A DNA stretch of 64,000 bases from Tetrahymena thermophila SB210 (Eukaryota > Ciliophora > Oligohymenophorea > Hymenostomatida > Tetrahymenidae), in assembly GCF_000189635.1 (NCBI RefSeq), contig NW_002476535.1:124001-188000 (forward strand). Reading direction: 5' to 3'. The position numbers and the translations under genes were made by a program. The notes under the pieces are model-generated. The model had not been told where the DNA came from. It made no database searches and saw only the letters and a list, made by a program, of their open reading frames with translations. This document shows, one piece after another, positions 12,821 to 26,797 of the stretch. Every line of letters starts with the position of its first letter. Position 1 is the first letter of the stretch.

Positions 12821-15800
12821 ATGAAAAAATGGATAGAAAAAGGAAAGTAATTCCTAAAAAAGCTTGAAGAAGATCATGATAAAAAGAAAAAAGAGGCAAA
12901 ATAGAATTAGGATAAGTAACAAAGCGAAGAAGAAAAGAAAGAGTCCATGATGTCAAAATCATTAGATGACGATAAGATGTATAAATTAGGGTAGTTATTG
13001 CTAAATCCAACTCCTTTAGAAGATAATAACAAATTTAAATTGCAGAATTCAGCATTTTTTAGACAGCAAATTAACTATATTTCTCTTTGCGAGTAGCTAA
13101 GAAAAAATAATCACGAGATCGATTTCTAATCATAAGGATTTTAGTAGCTGCTGAAATAAATTTACAATCAAGATCAAGAGTATTAGGCACCAATAATTGA
13201 GCAAAATCCACTTTTTTTGATAGGAGTAGTTGGTTTTCATCACAAAAAAGGTTCAGTAGTAGAGTTTTTCCATCCTTCAAATATGAATGATTTAAATTAA
13301 GAATAGCAATAGTATATTTTGGATTCTTTACCAAACTATTGTATGCCAGATGCTATTCACAATAAAAATGAAGATTACGTTTACTTCACTCTTACAATAA
13401 AGCTAAATAGCAATGAATACACTCTAAATAATTAAAATGAGCAAAGTTAAAATTTAGTTTAAACTACAAAGTAAGTTACACTGTTTGGTGTTTCATATTT
13501 TAAATAAATAAAGGTAATTTGCATTCAATTTATATTTAAAATTTGTTACTTTTTTAGAAGAGTATTTTGGTTTTTTAATTATAATAAATCCCATTTTCAA
13601 ACGATGCAGAAAAAAAAAAAATTTTATAATTTTTGTTTAAAGTTTTTGATAAATTTATTTGATGTAAGCACAGCAAAAATAGATTATTTTAAATCATTCA
13701 GAATCAAATCTTTGAAAAAGGGAAATTAGATGATAAAAATGCTTCAAAAATTAAAAGACTTCCAAAAATATTTAAAATAATTTAGGTTAATGAAAAGATG
13801 AGATAAATGGATAAAGAATTAACAAGAAGTCATTTGCAAAAATCTTTATTTGTATTGAGCACTGTACCTTTACAAGGCTATATTATGGGTAGACTTGAGC
13901 CTACCACTAAGGCCTACTTTGATTAAGAAAATATAACAGACTATGAAATACTCAAATGTGCTTATGATAATATGAATTTAACTCTTAAAAATAATTAAAA
14001 TATTTAAGAAAGTGAGATATATATTGGCACCTCATTAAAGACTATGATTCACTTCTTTAAAGAAAAGACTTTAGTTATTTTAAAAGCTTTATTACTTTAA
14101 AAAAAAATTTTGGTTTACTCACTGCACAGCTGCTCTACCAGTAATTTTGTAATGAGTTTGATTAGCTTAATACCCGGTCTTTCATTTTTCAAGTTCAAAA
14201 GTAAATATATAGATATAATATAAAGTGCTCTTGGTGAGTATGGATTACCTTTAAGAGTTTTTAATGAGCAAGACTGTCCTTTGGAATTATACTTTACGAT
14301 CTAATAATTAGATAATATGGATAAATATAAAGGTTACCTTATAGGTACTACAAACTAGTTAATAAGGTCTCATAAAAAAACTGGAGCTGATTTAATAGTT
14401 GATTTGGATACAAACTAACTCATCATCTAAAATGAAGCTATAAAGACATCTCTTTAACTAAATTCTGAAGAAAAAAAATTTATGGAAGGTATCACTAAAA
14501 CAGTCAATAAAGTAGTTAGTGAAAGTGATAAAAACTGGAAAAATATGGAATACAGTTAAAACGATAGCTCATTTATTGGTAGTAATGATTGGATTAGATA
14601 ACAGTTCACTAAATACATCATAGATTTGCTTTGTGAGATAGAACTTGTAAAAAAAAGGTAATAATATAATTTACTATCAAAACAATATCAAATAGATTAA
14701 TAATTTAATTGATTAATTTACCTCACTAAAATAAAAAAAGATAAACTTTTTTTAATTTGATGACTGTATAAGATATTTTTTTATAATTAATTTCTAATTA
14801 TTGCTCATTAAAAAAATGTCATGTTGATAAATTATTTCAAAAATAAAATAAGATTAAAATAAATAATTTTTAATTAATTATTTTGAAAATAAATTTATTG
14901 GAGAATATTAACTCTTCTTTTTCTAAATTAAAATACACTTTTTATTTAATATTAGGTATAGAGATTTCTAAGATGAAATATCAAATAGACTAAAAAGAAA
15001 ATCAAGCTTAGGAAAAAAAGATGATGCAAGAATTAACCAAAAGTTAGATAAATTAGAGAATAACTTAAGTCACAGAAAAGTAAATTTAAAGATTAGATTA
15101 CATTTTTAGTTAATTTATTACAAATAAATAGGAAAAAGATGAATTTTAAATAGAATCAGGTAATCAAGATCATTAAATTCAATAATCTTAGTCAACTACT
15201 GCTTCAACTATTTCAGATTTAGATAGTAAATAAGAAATTACTTAAAAAAGGAAAGTCAGTAATCTCTCAGAAAAAAGCTAAAACAGCAATGATGAAGAAA
15301 TAATAAATGAGTTATTTGATGATTTTTTAAATTTTGACTCTGATGAAGAAGAATAGTAAGCAAGTTACGGTCAGCAATCAAATAAATATGCTAAATTTAA
15401 TTAGCTTGATGGAGACACTCTATTAGCTTTTAACATAGATTCAGAAGTATCCAAAACAGAAAAAATTTTTAAGCAAAAGAAAAAACAGTTGAAAATTAGT
15501 TATGCAACTTTAAAGAAATACAATTTTAAATTTTTGAAAGAATTCTTTCTAACTGAAAATTATAAGTACTGGTTACTTCATCACGATGATTAAATATATT
15601 TACGTAGTATCAATTGTTCAGAGTTGACTTAAAGGTCTTGCATTACTCTTGAAAGTGGCTAAATATTCTTTGGTTCAATGTAAAATGGGGAAAGAAACGG
15701 AAAAGGTTTTTTGAAATTTTGATCTTAGAAGTAAATTTTTATTTTATAATAAATATAAAAATAGGTACAACATTTGATTAGATTTAAGGAAAGATTGAGC

Positions 15801-16477
15801 AATGTGAAAATTATGAAAATGATATGAAAAATGGAAAAACTACAATTGTAACCTTAAAAAACGACTATTACTTTGAAGGAGATTTTATTGATGATTAGAA
15901 GCAAGGTTTTGGAAACTTAGTCACAGATAAATTGAAATATTGTGGTTCTTTTAATTTAGACAAGTTTAATGGTTAAGGAACTTTAGTAGATAAAGATTAA
16001 AGCTTATATGAAGGAGAGTTCTAAAATAACATGAAAAATGGAATGGGCAAATATAGAAGTGGAGATAGCTCTATCAATTACGTTGGTTAATTTATTGACG
16101 ATCTTTTTTCTGATAAAGGTTAGCTTGTGAAATCTAATGGTGATGTTTACTGTGGAGATTTTAAAAAAGGGTAAATGCATGGTCAAGGTGAATATTAAAG
16201 TGAAGGTTATTCATATACTGGAGAATTCTTGCATAACAAATTTAATGGCTAAGGATTTTATAAAGACCTAAAAACAAATAACATTTATTAAGGAGAGTTT
16301 GTTGAAAATCAGCTTGATCCTGAACAATAACATATCATTAAATATCATAATGGAGATGTCTACAGTGGATTTATTAAAGATTGGTAACCTAATGGAGAAG
16401 GACTTATTTGTTACAAAGATGGAAAAATAGTAAAAGGAATTTTCGAAAGTGGAATAATAAAATAATAATTTGAGTGA
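12821..16477 (+). CDS. AVL9: AVL9-domain protein fused to C-terminal MORN-like repeats
   Basis: Exons 12821-13513, 13702-14657, 14956-15079, 15132-15705 and 15765-16477 join in phase to 1,019 residues. After a charged N-terminus, an AVL9/DENN-like domain begins: LIGVVGFHHKKGSVVEFFHP, LPNYCMPDAIHN, EDYVYFTL, LFGVSYFKQI, SLFVLSTVPLQGYI, then LLLQKKILVYS and SLIPGL. AVL9 acts in late exocytic transport from the Golgi. The C-terminal third has at least seven MORN-like units (YEGEF.NNMKNGMGKY; YCGDFKKGQMHGQGEY), which often bind membranes or cortical structures. Two points are uncertain. The 298-base intron 14658-14955 could be an intergenic gap, with AVL9 ending at TGA 14719-14721 and a MORN gene starting at ATG 14972. 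The last intron begins GTTTTT rather than GTAA. Codon use and the canonical 52-base intron at 15080 favour fusion. Confidence 0.75.
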
Positions 16478-17165
16478 AATAAAAAAAAATAGTCAAAATA
16501 ATACAAAATCAAGTTTATTTAAATTAAATTTTCAATTATTTATCTTGTTTATTGATTAAATTAAATATTTAATATAAAATAAATCCAAGGGAATATTTTG
16601 TAATTGAGTAAGTAGATTTTTGATTTTGGAATTTAAATTCATCAGTTGTAGTAAAATAATAATCAAACATAATATTTTTAAAATATCTTATCTTATAGAA
16701 AAAGGTTTTTATTATTAAATTTACAGATATTTAATTACTTTATAAATTCAACAGGCTATCATTTAAATTTGATTTTTTCTTTGGTTAAAACTTTTAATAA
16801 TATTTTACTTTAAAAAGCATCTAGCTTTCAAGAAAAATATATTTTTATAGAATTAATTGATTTGGTAAGTTTCTTAAAGTTTTTTTTAAAAAGGATTATC
16901 AAACACTTAAAAGTTACCAACTGAATATTAGATAAACTAGCCTATTATTTACCTTAATATAAGTTGTATTAGGTTAGATTATTATATTTAATATAGATAT
17001 TTTTAATGCAAAATTTATAGATTTTATTTAAAATAAAATAATTTGATACAAAGAATTTAAATATGAATAATAGGAATAACTTAAATTTAGTTTTTATATA
17101 TTTTCTGTCATTAGTTTGTTAATTTGTTGATTCTTGCTAATTTGATTGATTTATTTATTGATTAA
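16478..17165. other. intergenic spacer, convergent genes
   Basis: Very AT-rich spacer between two 3' ends. No coding frame recognised. Confidence 0.6.
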
Positions 17166-18936
17166 TCATTCTTATTTTATATCTCCTAATAAATAGAATA
17201 AATAGATTCTTAAAAAAAATTTTTGTGAAAAAAGTAGAAAATATTACCTTTTTAATTAATGAAACTTATTTCGTCTGACTTTTTAGCATTACCACCTTCT
17301 TAAATGTATTAATGCTCATCATCTTATTCCATGTTTTACTCAAATGTATTAAGAGCATCTATTTTCATTTATCTTGTTGGGAAGAAAAGCTTTGATAAAA
17401 AATAGCCATTCAAACCATAACAGATAATGTTTTCAAATCCTGAAAAGTAGCTCAGTACTGATCTATTAAAAAAATTAATAATAATTATAATAAATGAATT
17501 GACTTTTAAAAGAATATTTATTTACTAGCCAGTATATCCTTTAATAAACAAGCAAAGAAAATGGTAAATAAGCTTTGTTAAAGTGATAATAGCAATTGAA
17601 ACATTTTCTGATATTAGCTATTTTAAAATAAAATTTTTTATAATGTATTTTATTTATTTATTATTTAAAATCATTGTTTTTGCTAATTATCATGCATGTA
17701 AAATTAAGTTATTCGCAGTAACACTTGCTTATATTGGGCATCTTGTAACCGAAAAAACTGACACAATATAGAAAAATTTTTGAAATGTGTGATATATAAT
17801 AATAGTACCCAAAATAGTTAGAAATTAGCCTTTTAAACTAAAAAATTTAACCCAACATATAGAGTGCTTACTAGTAAAATGTACCGAAACCTGAATGGTT
17901 GCACTATATTTCAAGTAGTTTCATGATTAATTCATTAATAATGAAGCTCGTATGAATAAAATTTGCCAAAATATATTATAAATTTAAAAATAAAATACCT
18001 TAATTTTGTACTTATGTGATATCATATATATCTTTTCAAGATTTTTCCTAATTTTGATAATACTTCCAACAAAGAAAATCCCTATTAAAAATACTATTCC
18101 TATTATTGTACAATGACTTAAGAATAAAAAGATTAAATTTTAGATTGATTGAGAAAATAATTTTATTTACTAAAAGTAATAATTAATTTCTACTAATGTT
18201 TTAAATATATCACTATTCGAATTATTATTATTTTTATCTGGCTCGTTATAAAGTGCTTGCATTGCAGAATCCATTAAAATTTTATAGATAAAAGCAAACA
18301 CAAAAATTAAGCTTCCAAGCAAGATTTGCACAAGAATTAAGATATTAGATATATTAAAAATAATATTAAACCTATTTAATTTTTTAAATTCATGAGTAAG
18401 TGATTCTTTTAAAGATTAATTTACCAATAAATGCAAGCTAATACTATACTAAAACAAAAAAAGAAGAATAAAAAGTAGTAGAGTAGGTCTTAAGTAGATG
18501 CAAATTTGTAAAAATCTCCACCAATATATATTTTATCACAATCTTAATATTGACAACATAGTGAGTTATCATTTTTTTCTTTAAAATTGCTAATTTGTGA
18601 ATAATTTGTGTAGAATAGTAATTCTATAATGATTAAAACTATTATTAATATTAAATGAAAAGTTAATGTAAAGAAAGCTTTCAAAAATCATTTACGTAGA
18701 TGACAGGCTATCAGACATGAATGAATGTGTACAAATTTATTTAAGAAAATATTCTCCATATTTTATTTGCACCAAATAAATATCTAAATTAATCTGTAAA
18801 TCAGCCATAATAAAACTACACCAAAAACGATTACTTATATCAAGCAAAATATATGAGCATAATAATTGGCTCCTTCTAAATCGCCATAAATTAATTTATA
18901 TGTATCTTCATCAATACAAGCACCGTATTAATCCAT
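17166..18936 (-). CDS. multipass membrane protein, ciliate-specific type
   Basis: Exons read confidently on the minus strand are 18936-18696, 18638-18425, 18371 to about 18010, 17617-17526, 17462-17248 and 17185-17166. The protein begins at MDQYGACIDEDTYKLIYGD and has several hydrophobic helices (CLIQVIVFGVVLLWLIY; FLFFFFCFSIVLACIYWF; ILVQILLGSLIFVFAFIY; TIIGIVFLIGIFFVGSI). An extracellular-looking loop has CCQYQDC, and a conserved-looking FSGFENIICYGLNGYF segment lies near the C-terminus, followed by a charged tail. Between about 17620 and 18010 all three frames stay open for long stretches and I could not choose the splice sites. Upstream exons are also possible, because the frame is open for some 60 bases before the chosen ATG. 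I do not recognise the family. A plus-strand frame over 17258-17782 is antisense to this gene. Confidence 0.65.
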
Positions 18937-20787
18937 ACAAAGCTTATCTAATACAATATTAATATATTTGAAAACTAAATATCTAATATGATACTTTGCA
19001 ATTAATATTAACTTTTTTTAAAAAATATTATTTGGATCTTAGTATTATTTGTTATTATTATTAAGTATAATTTGTTATCACTATAATTAATGGATATATT
19101 TATATTTTAATAAAAAAGTCAAACAATCGTCATTCAATCTTAAAATTTAATATGAATAAGTCATTATTAGAGTGCTAAATGAAATAAATCGTCAATTTTG
19201 ATTTTTTATGTAATAAAAATTTAATCAATAAATTATCTTACATAAAGATATTTACTAATTAAAACATCATATGTTCTTGAGATGAGTTTATTCGTAAGAT
19301 AATATTTTTCTTTCTTTTTTTTCAACTATTAATTGTAACAAATGTTCAAACGTATCAAAAAATAATTGACATATTTACTAATATTTATTAATTCTATTAA
19401 TCTTTAAGTATTAGAAATGTTGAACACTAGTATATTGTTATAATCTTGTTTAAATTAATTTTATTGTTATTAATATGTAAATAAGAATTTATTTTCTCTT
19501 ATAAATTTCATAGTTTTTTAAGAAAAAATATATTATCCTAGATCTTCAACTATAAACATCCATCCAGTAAAAATTAACTAACATCCATTTTCAAAAATAA
19601 GAAGGATTTTTGAATATTCTTGATGTTACAATATTAATTAAGAAAAAATATCAAATTTTTAATTTCTTTTAAAGAACCTAAAAAGTCACAAAAAATAAAG
19701 AGTTTGTTTACAAATAAAGGTTAATTAAAATAAAATATCTAATTAATAACCATGCTTACTTACCTCTTCAAAAGTTATAATACTTGGTAAATTATTTAAA
19801 TAATTAATTAAATTCTTCACTTGGTATTTTGAGTAGATAATTAAAAAAGGGGTTTAAGAATTTTCAATATTTAAAGATTATTTTGTTTGATTTTATGTTT
19901 GATAACTCATTATTATTTATAATGTATTTCTTATTATTTTATTTAGTTTTTTGATTTTTGCTAAAAATTAAGGTATTATTTAATTATTTTTTAATTCTAT
20001 TATACCACTTATAACTTTTAAATTTTAATAAAATAAATTTATTTTTTTTGAAGCTTAAAATCATTTCTTTGTTTAGCTGAATAAAAGATTTAAATATTTA
20101 AAAATTAATTAATAATAATTTAGTTATTTATAACCATGAAAATTATATATAGATGAATAATAAATAATTAGTATTTTATGGATTAAATTTAATGGATGAA
20201 TTATTGATTAATTAATTTTTATTGATGAATTCAAACAAAATTCTTTTTATTAGTTTTTTTGAGCAATTAACTACTAATTTTGAATATAATCTTATAGATA
20301 GATGTGAAGTATTTCAATTTATTAAGATATTCAAATAAGTAAAATTTTATATATTATATTAAACACTAGTTTTTTATATTTTTAAAAATATTTTTTGCTT
20401 GAAAAAAACTTAAAATCTGATTTATAAGTGCATCAAATATTTTTGTAAAAAAAAAAAATGATTTAGCTACACTACATCATAAAATAGTATGAAATAAAAG
20501 TTAAGTTAAATCAATAAGTTAATTAATAATTAATACAATTTTTAGATCATCAATCGTTTACTAATGTAATATACTTTCTTGAGAAATAAGAATTATCATA
20601 ATTTATATCAATAATTGATCATAAAACCCTTAATATCAAGATTAAATTGTAAATAACAAAGAGTAATTAATTATGTTTATTAAGAAGATTGAGGTTTACT
20701 ATTTCTTGATAGTAAAATAAATTAAAAGCTGAGTGATTCTTAATATTTATAATAATATAGTAATTAAGGTAATATAATCAATAAGAA
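18937..20787. other. intergenic spacer, divergent promoters
   Basis: About 1.85 kb of AT-rich spacer between divergent genes. Nothing recognised; a small upstream exon of the minus-strand membrane gene could lie close to 18950-19170. Confidence 0.5.
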
Positions 20788-23700
20788 ATGAAAGTAGATT
20801 TTGCAGATTAACCAACTAAAAGACTCAAAGAGAGTGACAAAAGTAAAAAAAACTATTTAAGTACCTACGAATTTTTGAAATTGAACTCAGACTTGGTTGA
20901 ACATGATTAAGATGGTTTTAAAAATAACAATTACTATGCATCCATTTTGAAGGATTGTACTTTTAATTAGCAACAAAATAAGAATTAAAGCATTCCATAA
21001 AATATTCATACGTTATAAAGCCCTGTTTAGCCTTCTAATAACTACACTCTTAATTCACCAACAGAGATGCCTTTAAAATAATAATATAGCAATGAGAATT
21101 TAGGTGGAGACTATATATGTGAATCAAATAAAAATTTTTTTAGCAAATTACTTAATGTGATCGAATTTGAGAATATAGATAAACAAATGTTGTAGCCTTA
21201 TTGGAGAAATAAGTTTTTATTAATTTTTATGCTAGTTTCTTTAATCATCGCAAATATTTTAAAATTGTTATTTAATGATGATGAATTTTTGGATAACTTA
21301 TATTTAAGAGTATGCATCATTACACTTCTATCCTTATTTATGTTAATAAGTTTTATTATGTTTCATATTAAGGACTGCGGCGATAGCCCAATCCAAGATT
21401 TAAATAGAAGTAAATAGTAATGCTGTAATCAATAAGTTTTTCTGAGAAAAGCTATGCCTCAAACTATAATACTTTCAATGAGCATATTCCTCTTTTATTG
21501 CTACTCTAAATCTGTACAATAAAACATAATAAATATAAGTAGAAATAATAGCTGGGATTCTTAAATAAATTTCTAATTAGAAACGTATATGATTGAAATA
21601 ATACTTCTATATTACTATATATGTTCTTACTTCTTGAGTTTCATAAGTTTGAAAATGCTTCTTTTATTAGGCATCTAAATTATAAATTTTGTGCTTATTT
21701 TAAAAAATACTACAATTTCATTCTACTATTATTTCTTAATATTTATCATTCAGGCAATTTATTACTATGAAAGTGCTGTAATTTCTACTGAATTCAATAG
21801 CTATTCTTGTAGTCTTAATTGCTATAGCAAAAGATAATAATTTTTATCAAACACTTCTATACCAACGGAAATCAAAATTAATTTAAAATCACCTCACATA
21901 ATAAATTCTCCTAATCTGATTGCTTAAAATGAGCAAAGCAGAAAATTGCTTGGTGGAGAAAATTAAAAATTTAAAAAGTTTGAAATCAATAAATAGAATC
22001 AATAAAACTAATTTTAAGATGAATTTGCTGAAAATGATTTTTGTGATTCACCATAAAAATTTTAGCTCAAGCCAAACTAATAAAATGATAATGAATATTA
22101 ACAAAAAAATAAACAAGAATACAATATTTTCTATCAGTATAACACCAATTTAGATTAGAAAATAAATTATGAGTAAAACACAGAAAATTAATAAATTTAA
22201 AATCCCATAAAACTTAATGAAATAGAATTCAGCAAATAAAGTTAAAGCGCACATATTTAAATACCTTACTAAAGTTAAAACTTTAATGATCGATAAAAGA
22301 ACTATCAAAATAGTAAAGAAACAAATAACAAAAAGTCAAATTATATATAAAGTAAATAGAGTTACAAAAAATGCTTAGGATAGGTAGATGAACAAATACA
22401 AAAAGAGGGTAAAGGATAATATGGAAATGAAGATTTATAAAGTGATGGCAGAATTCAACAAGAAATATCCAGTATTAACTATTGCAATTCACCACTTAGT
22501 AGAGGAGATATTTCCTCAGCGAATGAATTGCAAAAAAGTAGTAATAGTAATAACACAAGCTAATAAGCTGCAAATTCAATGCTAACCTCAGAGTCAGCTA
22601 TTCAAAGCTAAATCCATAGAAATTTCTCAATTTTTAAAAGGTTGCAAGATTAATCTCATATTGAGGAAAAAGTCTCTTAAGAAGATGAAACGATTAAACA
22701 CTTTTTTAAAAAAGTAAATCCTAATTAATAAGCATTCAATCGATCTAATACAATTTGCATCCCTTAGTATAGATATAATTAGTTTTAAAAATATCAAAAA
22801 GAAAAAAATAAATATAAAAAGAGACCATTTAGATATTACTCTCCATAGCTTCAAGCAGAATCTGTATAAAACACTTTCAATTTAAGTATCTCTCTGACAG
22901 TTAATTCAGATGACACTAATAAGTTAGCTTCTAATAAAAATTATAATAAAAGTTGGAAAACGATGGATGAAGTCTTTAATTTAAATTAGGAAATTCCTTA
23001 AATATAACATGAAGAAAATAAAGATTAAATGAAAAATATTTAACTATTAAAAGAAGATAATTATAAAAATAAGGCATAAGATCAAGCTTATGGACCATAA
23101 GTGAATTGTTCTTCCAGCAAGATCTAAGCTAAAAAATTGTATAATTCAAAAAAGGGTAAATCGAGTGAGTATAAAACAGAACAAATAAGCAGATTAACCT
23201 TACCGCAATTAACATTCTAACGAAATTAAACAACAAGTTATTCCTATGCGAATAAATAAAAAACAAAGTTATATAAAAACATACTCAAATACCTGCCTGA
23301 GGAAGGAGTGATTCTTATAGATAAAAACCAGAATATTCATTTTGCTAATATATACATTTAATACCTTTTCCCAAAATCAAATAGTCACTCTCTCTTCAAT
23401 GAGCTAGTTTAGTTGAAGAGCATTGAAACATTAGAAAATTATAAACACTATTTAGATGAAATCATATCCCAGAAATAGCAAAACTAGACAGAAACAAAAA
23501 TGAAAAATTTTAATCAAAATTTTAATAAAGTCCAACTAACTAACTCAATTAATCTGTAAACTATTTAAGACCAATAAAATTATCTACAATATAATCAGCT
23601 GTAAGCATAAAACCAAACCACATAAGGTGTACATCCATTTTAATCTTAATAAAAATACTAAAGCAAATCAAGCCTCAAAAATATTAATATAGGCTAAAGT

Positions 23701-26700
23701 TTTTCTAATTAAAACATCAACTTAAATCAAAAAATATTACGAGAATTATCTTCAAATAATAATTTACAATACTAAGTTAATTAAAATACTTAGACGTTTC
23801 TTTAATAATAAACAAGTAACAACATAAATCAGAGTTCAAATCATAACTTGCCTATCTATAGTTTTGGAACTCATCCTAATTCTAGTGCATCTATTTTTCC
23901 AAATAATAAGCTTAGCCAAAGTAATTATTTCCTAAAATTAGATTTATTCAAAGATAAAGAGCAGCACTAACATAGAGAAAAAGAAATGTACTATATGAAA
24001 GAAAAAGAATAACTTTAACAGGCAGATAATATCATTCGCTGCAAGTCATTTCGAGAGCAATTTGAATAAATAATTCAGACTTTTTAAACATAAGCTTCTT
24101 CTTACAAGCAATATGGTATAATTAACTAAAATAAATTTACCTCTCTTTTTTATCGCTCCCAAAATGTAAATATTTTTTTGAAACTTTTATTTAAGAAACA
24201 CCATTTGATTTAAAAAAAATATCCTCTTACCCATATTTTAATTAATCGATTAAATTTTTATTTTTAAAGTTAAAACTTTAATTAAAGAATATTTTATTTT
24301 TATTTACTTCTTTTTCATTTAATTTTTCCAATTTTATTAATTTTATTGGATGGTCAAACCACAATAGATGAACTTCTACTTTTTTAAATGATTTTAATAT
24401 AAAATTTTCATAATTTTAAATTTAAAATTTTTCTTTAAATGTGTTTTTTAATCAAATCTATTTTAAATTTGTTAATTAATTTAATAAATAAAAGCAATAT
24501 AAATAAGAAAGTATTGAAGACGTATAAATTTTTGAGATTTAATTCATTCCATGCTACTTAGGATTTACTGAAGGAGTTATTGTTACTATCCGCGATGTGA
24601 CTCATTTTAACCAAATAAAAGTTTTAAAGGATATTAATGAAAGGAAATAAATTATGTTAAGAAATGTAAGCCATGAATTAAGATAGCCTCTAAACTGTAT
24701 AATAAGTATGATGCAGCTAACAAGAGACATTTATTAAGATGAAACATTAATATAAGAATATATAAATCCTACTTTATATTCAAGTTAAATTCTTCTTAAC
24801 CTTCTAAACGATTTTCTTGATTTTTCTTAAATTCAGGCTGGAACTTTTAAGTTAACAAATGTATCATTTAATATCAAGAAGCTATTTGAAAACATATTTT
24901 AGATGATGAAAGCCTAAATTAAAATAAGATAGTTAAATTTTATTTTGAATATCATTAATTAAAACGAAATTCCTGAAGAAATTAAATCTGATCCAAATAG
25001 AATACAACAAATAATAACTAACCTACTTGGGAATGCTGTTAAATTTACTGAATAAGGAGATATTTTGCTATCATTAGAAAAACAATCTCCTTATCTCTAC
25101 AAAGTAACAGTTTAAGACTCAGGTATTAGCATTATCATTATTAAAAAGAAGCATATTAATCAATTAATTTACTTTATATTTTATCATAGGTATCGGTATT
25201 ACAGAAGAAGGATAAAAAAATTTATTCAAAACTTTTGGAAAAGTAGATTAAGAATTTAAATAAAATCTTAACCCTCAAGGAGTTGGATTAGGATTAATGA
25301 TATCTAATATTCTTGCTAAGTAGCTCTCTCCTAGTGAAAATCTAGGACTTTAAGTAGAATCTAAACTTGGTAAATAAAAAAGATAAATTAATATTATTTA
25401 AATTTGATTTTTATTTAAAATTAGGACATGGCACAAAATTTTTCTTTTTCATACTAGATTAAAGTAGTAATGAAAAAGAATAGTTATCTCCTTTTAATAA
25501 ACTAAGGAAGACTAATTCTTTTAATTAGTATAACAATTTGCCAAGCTATAGGAAACTCAGTTTGAAGATAATTGAAAACTCAGACACAAACAGAAACTCT
25601 ACCCCAGTAAATTGTGAAGAAAACGACTTCAATTCTTTAGAAGCTATTCCTGTTCCTTATATAATGAATTCTATAAAACTTACAAAATTTAATTAAAATT
25701 TTATGTCAAATAATTCAATCGATAGTACTTAAGAATGTAATTTTGATAAGTTAAAAACATTCACTTAGGGTTTAACTTAATAAATTAATGAAAATAACAT
25801 CTAAAAAATAGATTAAAAAAATTAGAATAATATCAATTATTAAAATGAGAGTTAAAAATCAAATTAAAATTTTATAAGTTGCATTAAAAAAGCTTCCATT
25901 TAATAAGACAATAATATAGATTCTCCAATTACGCATCTTGATAAAGAAATATCAAAAGTGAAAATTTCTAAAGTTAAAAAAATACAAAATTCATCTTCAT
26001 TCTTTACTCAAGGAATATTGCTTAGGTAGTAAACATTATTTTTACAGTAAGACTTGCTACCATCTAAGCAAAAGCAAAAGGTAGAAGACTTCGTTAATTC
26101 TCACAAACGATAATAAGCTTCTATATGTTAATGTTCGAATGTTAAAGAAGTTCTTATAGTTGATGACAGTGATTTTAACATCTATATCCTTGATAAATAC
26201 CTCAAAACATTCTCAATTGAGGTATCTTATTTAATACTTATAATATAAATTTCATTCAAAATAATGCTAAAGATAAACTTTGCTCAATTATTTCTACAAA
26301 AATATACTGTTTATTGGCATAATCCTTTCATAAAAAAACTTATTAAAATAAATTTTATGTTTAAATAAATTAAATTTGATGTTATTTATTTGAATTTTTT
26401 TAATAAAAGGCTGATACTAGCACAAATGGACCTGGTTCTGAAAAAAAAGTTAGAGATAAAATTGAAAATGAAAAATGCGAATCTTGTAAAGTATATAAAA
26501 TGATATTTATGGATTTAAATTTAGGTACTGCGTGTGGAATTTAGACAGCAAACAACATTTAATAAATTTATGAATCACTTTAATTACCATAGCCAGTGAT
26601 TATAGCATGTACAGGTAAATCAATCAATATATATAAATATAAAGTTTTTAATTTCAAAAAAATTAAAAATAATAGGATTCATAGATGAAGCTACTATTTA

Positions 26701-26797
26701 GAAGTGCTTAGCTAATGGATTTGATGATTACTTAGCAAAACCTATTATTAAAGATTAACTAATTGAAATACTTTAAAACCATTTATTGAATAAATGA
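20788..26797 (+). CDS. membrane hybrid histidine kinase with C-terminal receiver domain
   Basis: Exons 20788-24165, 24495-25122, 25190-25369, 25425-26221, 26410-26614 and 26676-26797 give 1,769 residues. Order: disordered N-terminus; about six membrane helices (residues about 135-350); some 750 residues of Asn/Gln/Ser-rich linker; a PAS-like stretch; then the kinase. The H-box is [14 protein letters not shown] with the phosphoacceptor His near 1186. The N-box is [19 protein letters not shown]1 is [10 protein letters not shown]2 is [10 protein letters not shown], and the domain ends GHGTKFFF. A second Gln/Asn-rich linker precedes the receiver: VDDSDFN, phosphoacceptor Asp near 1696 in IFMDLNLG, and Lys near 1751 in LAKP. 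All catalytic landmarks are present, so it should autophosphorylate and relay His to Asp. The 329-base first intron is the least certain. The sensed signal is unknown. Confidence 0.92.

Noticed and set aside
17258-17782. Plus-strand 174-codon code-6 frame
   Set aside because: Antisense to minus-strand exons with clear membrane-protein sequence (FSGFENIICYGLNGYF).
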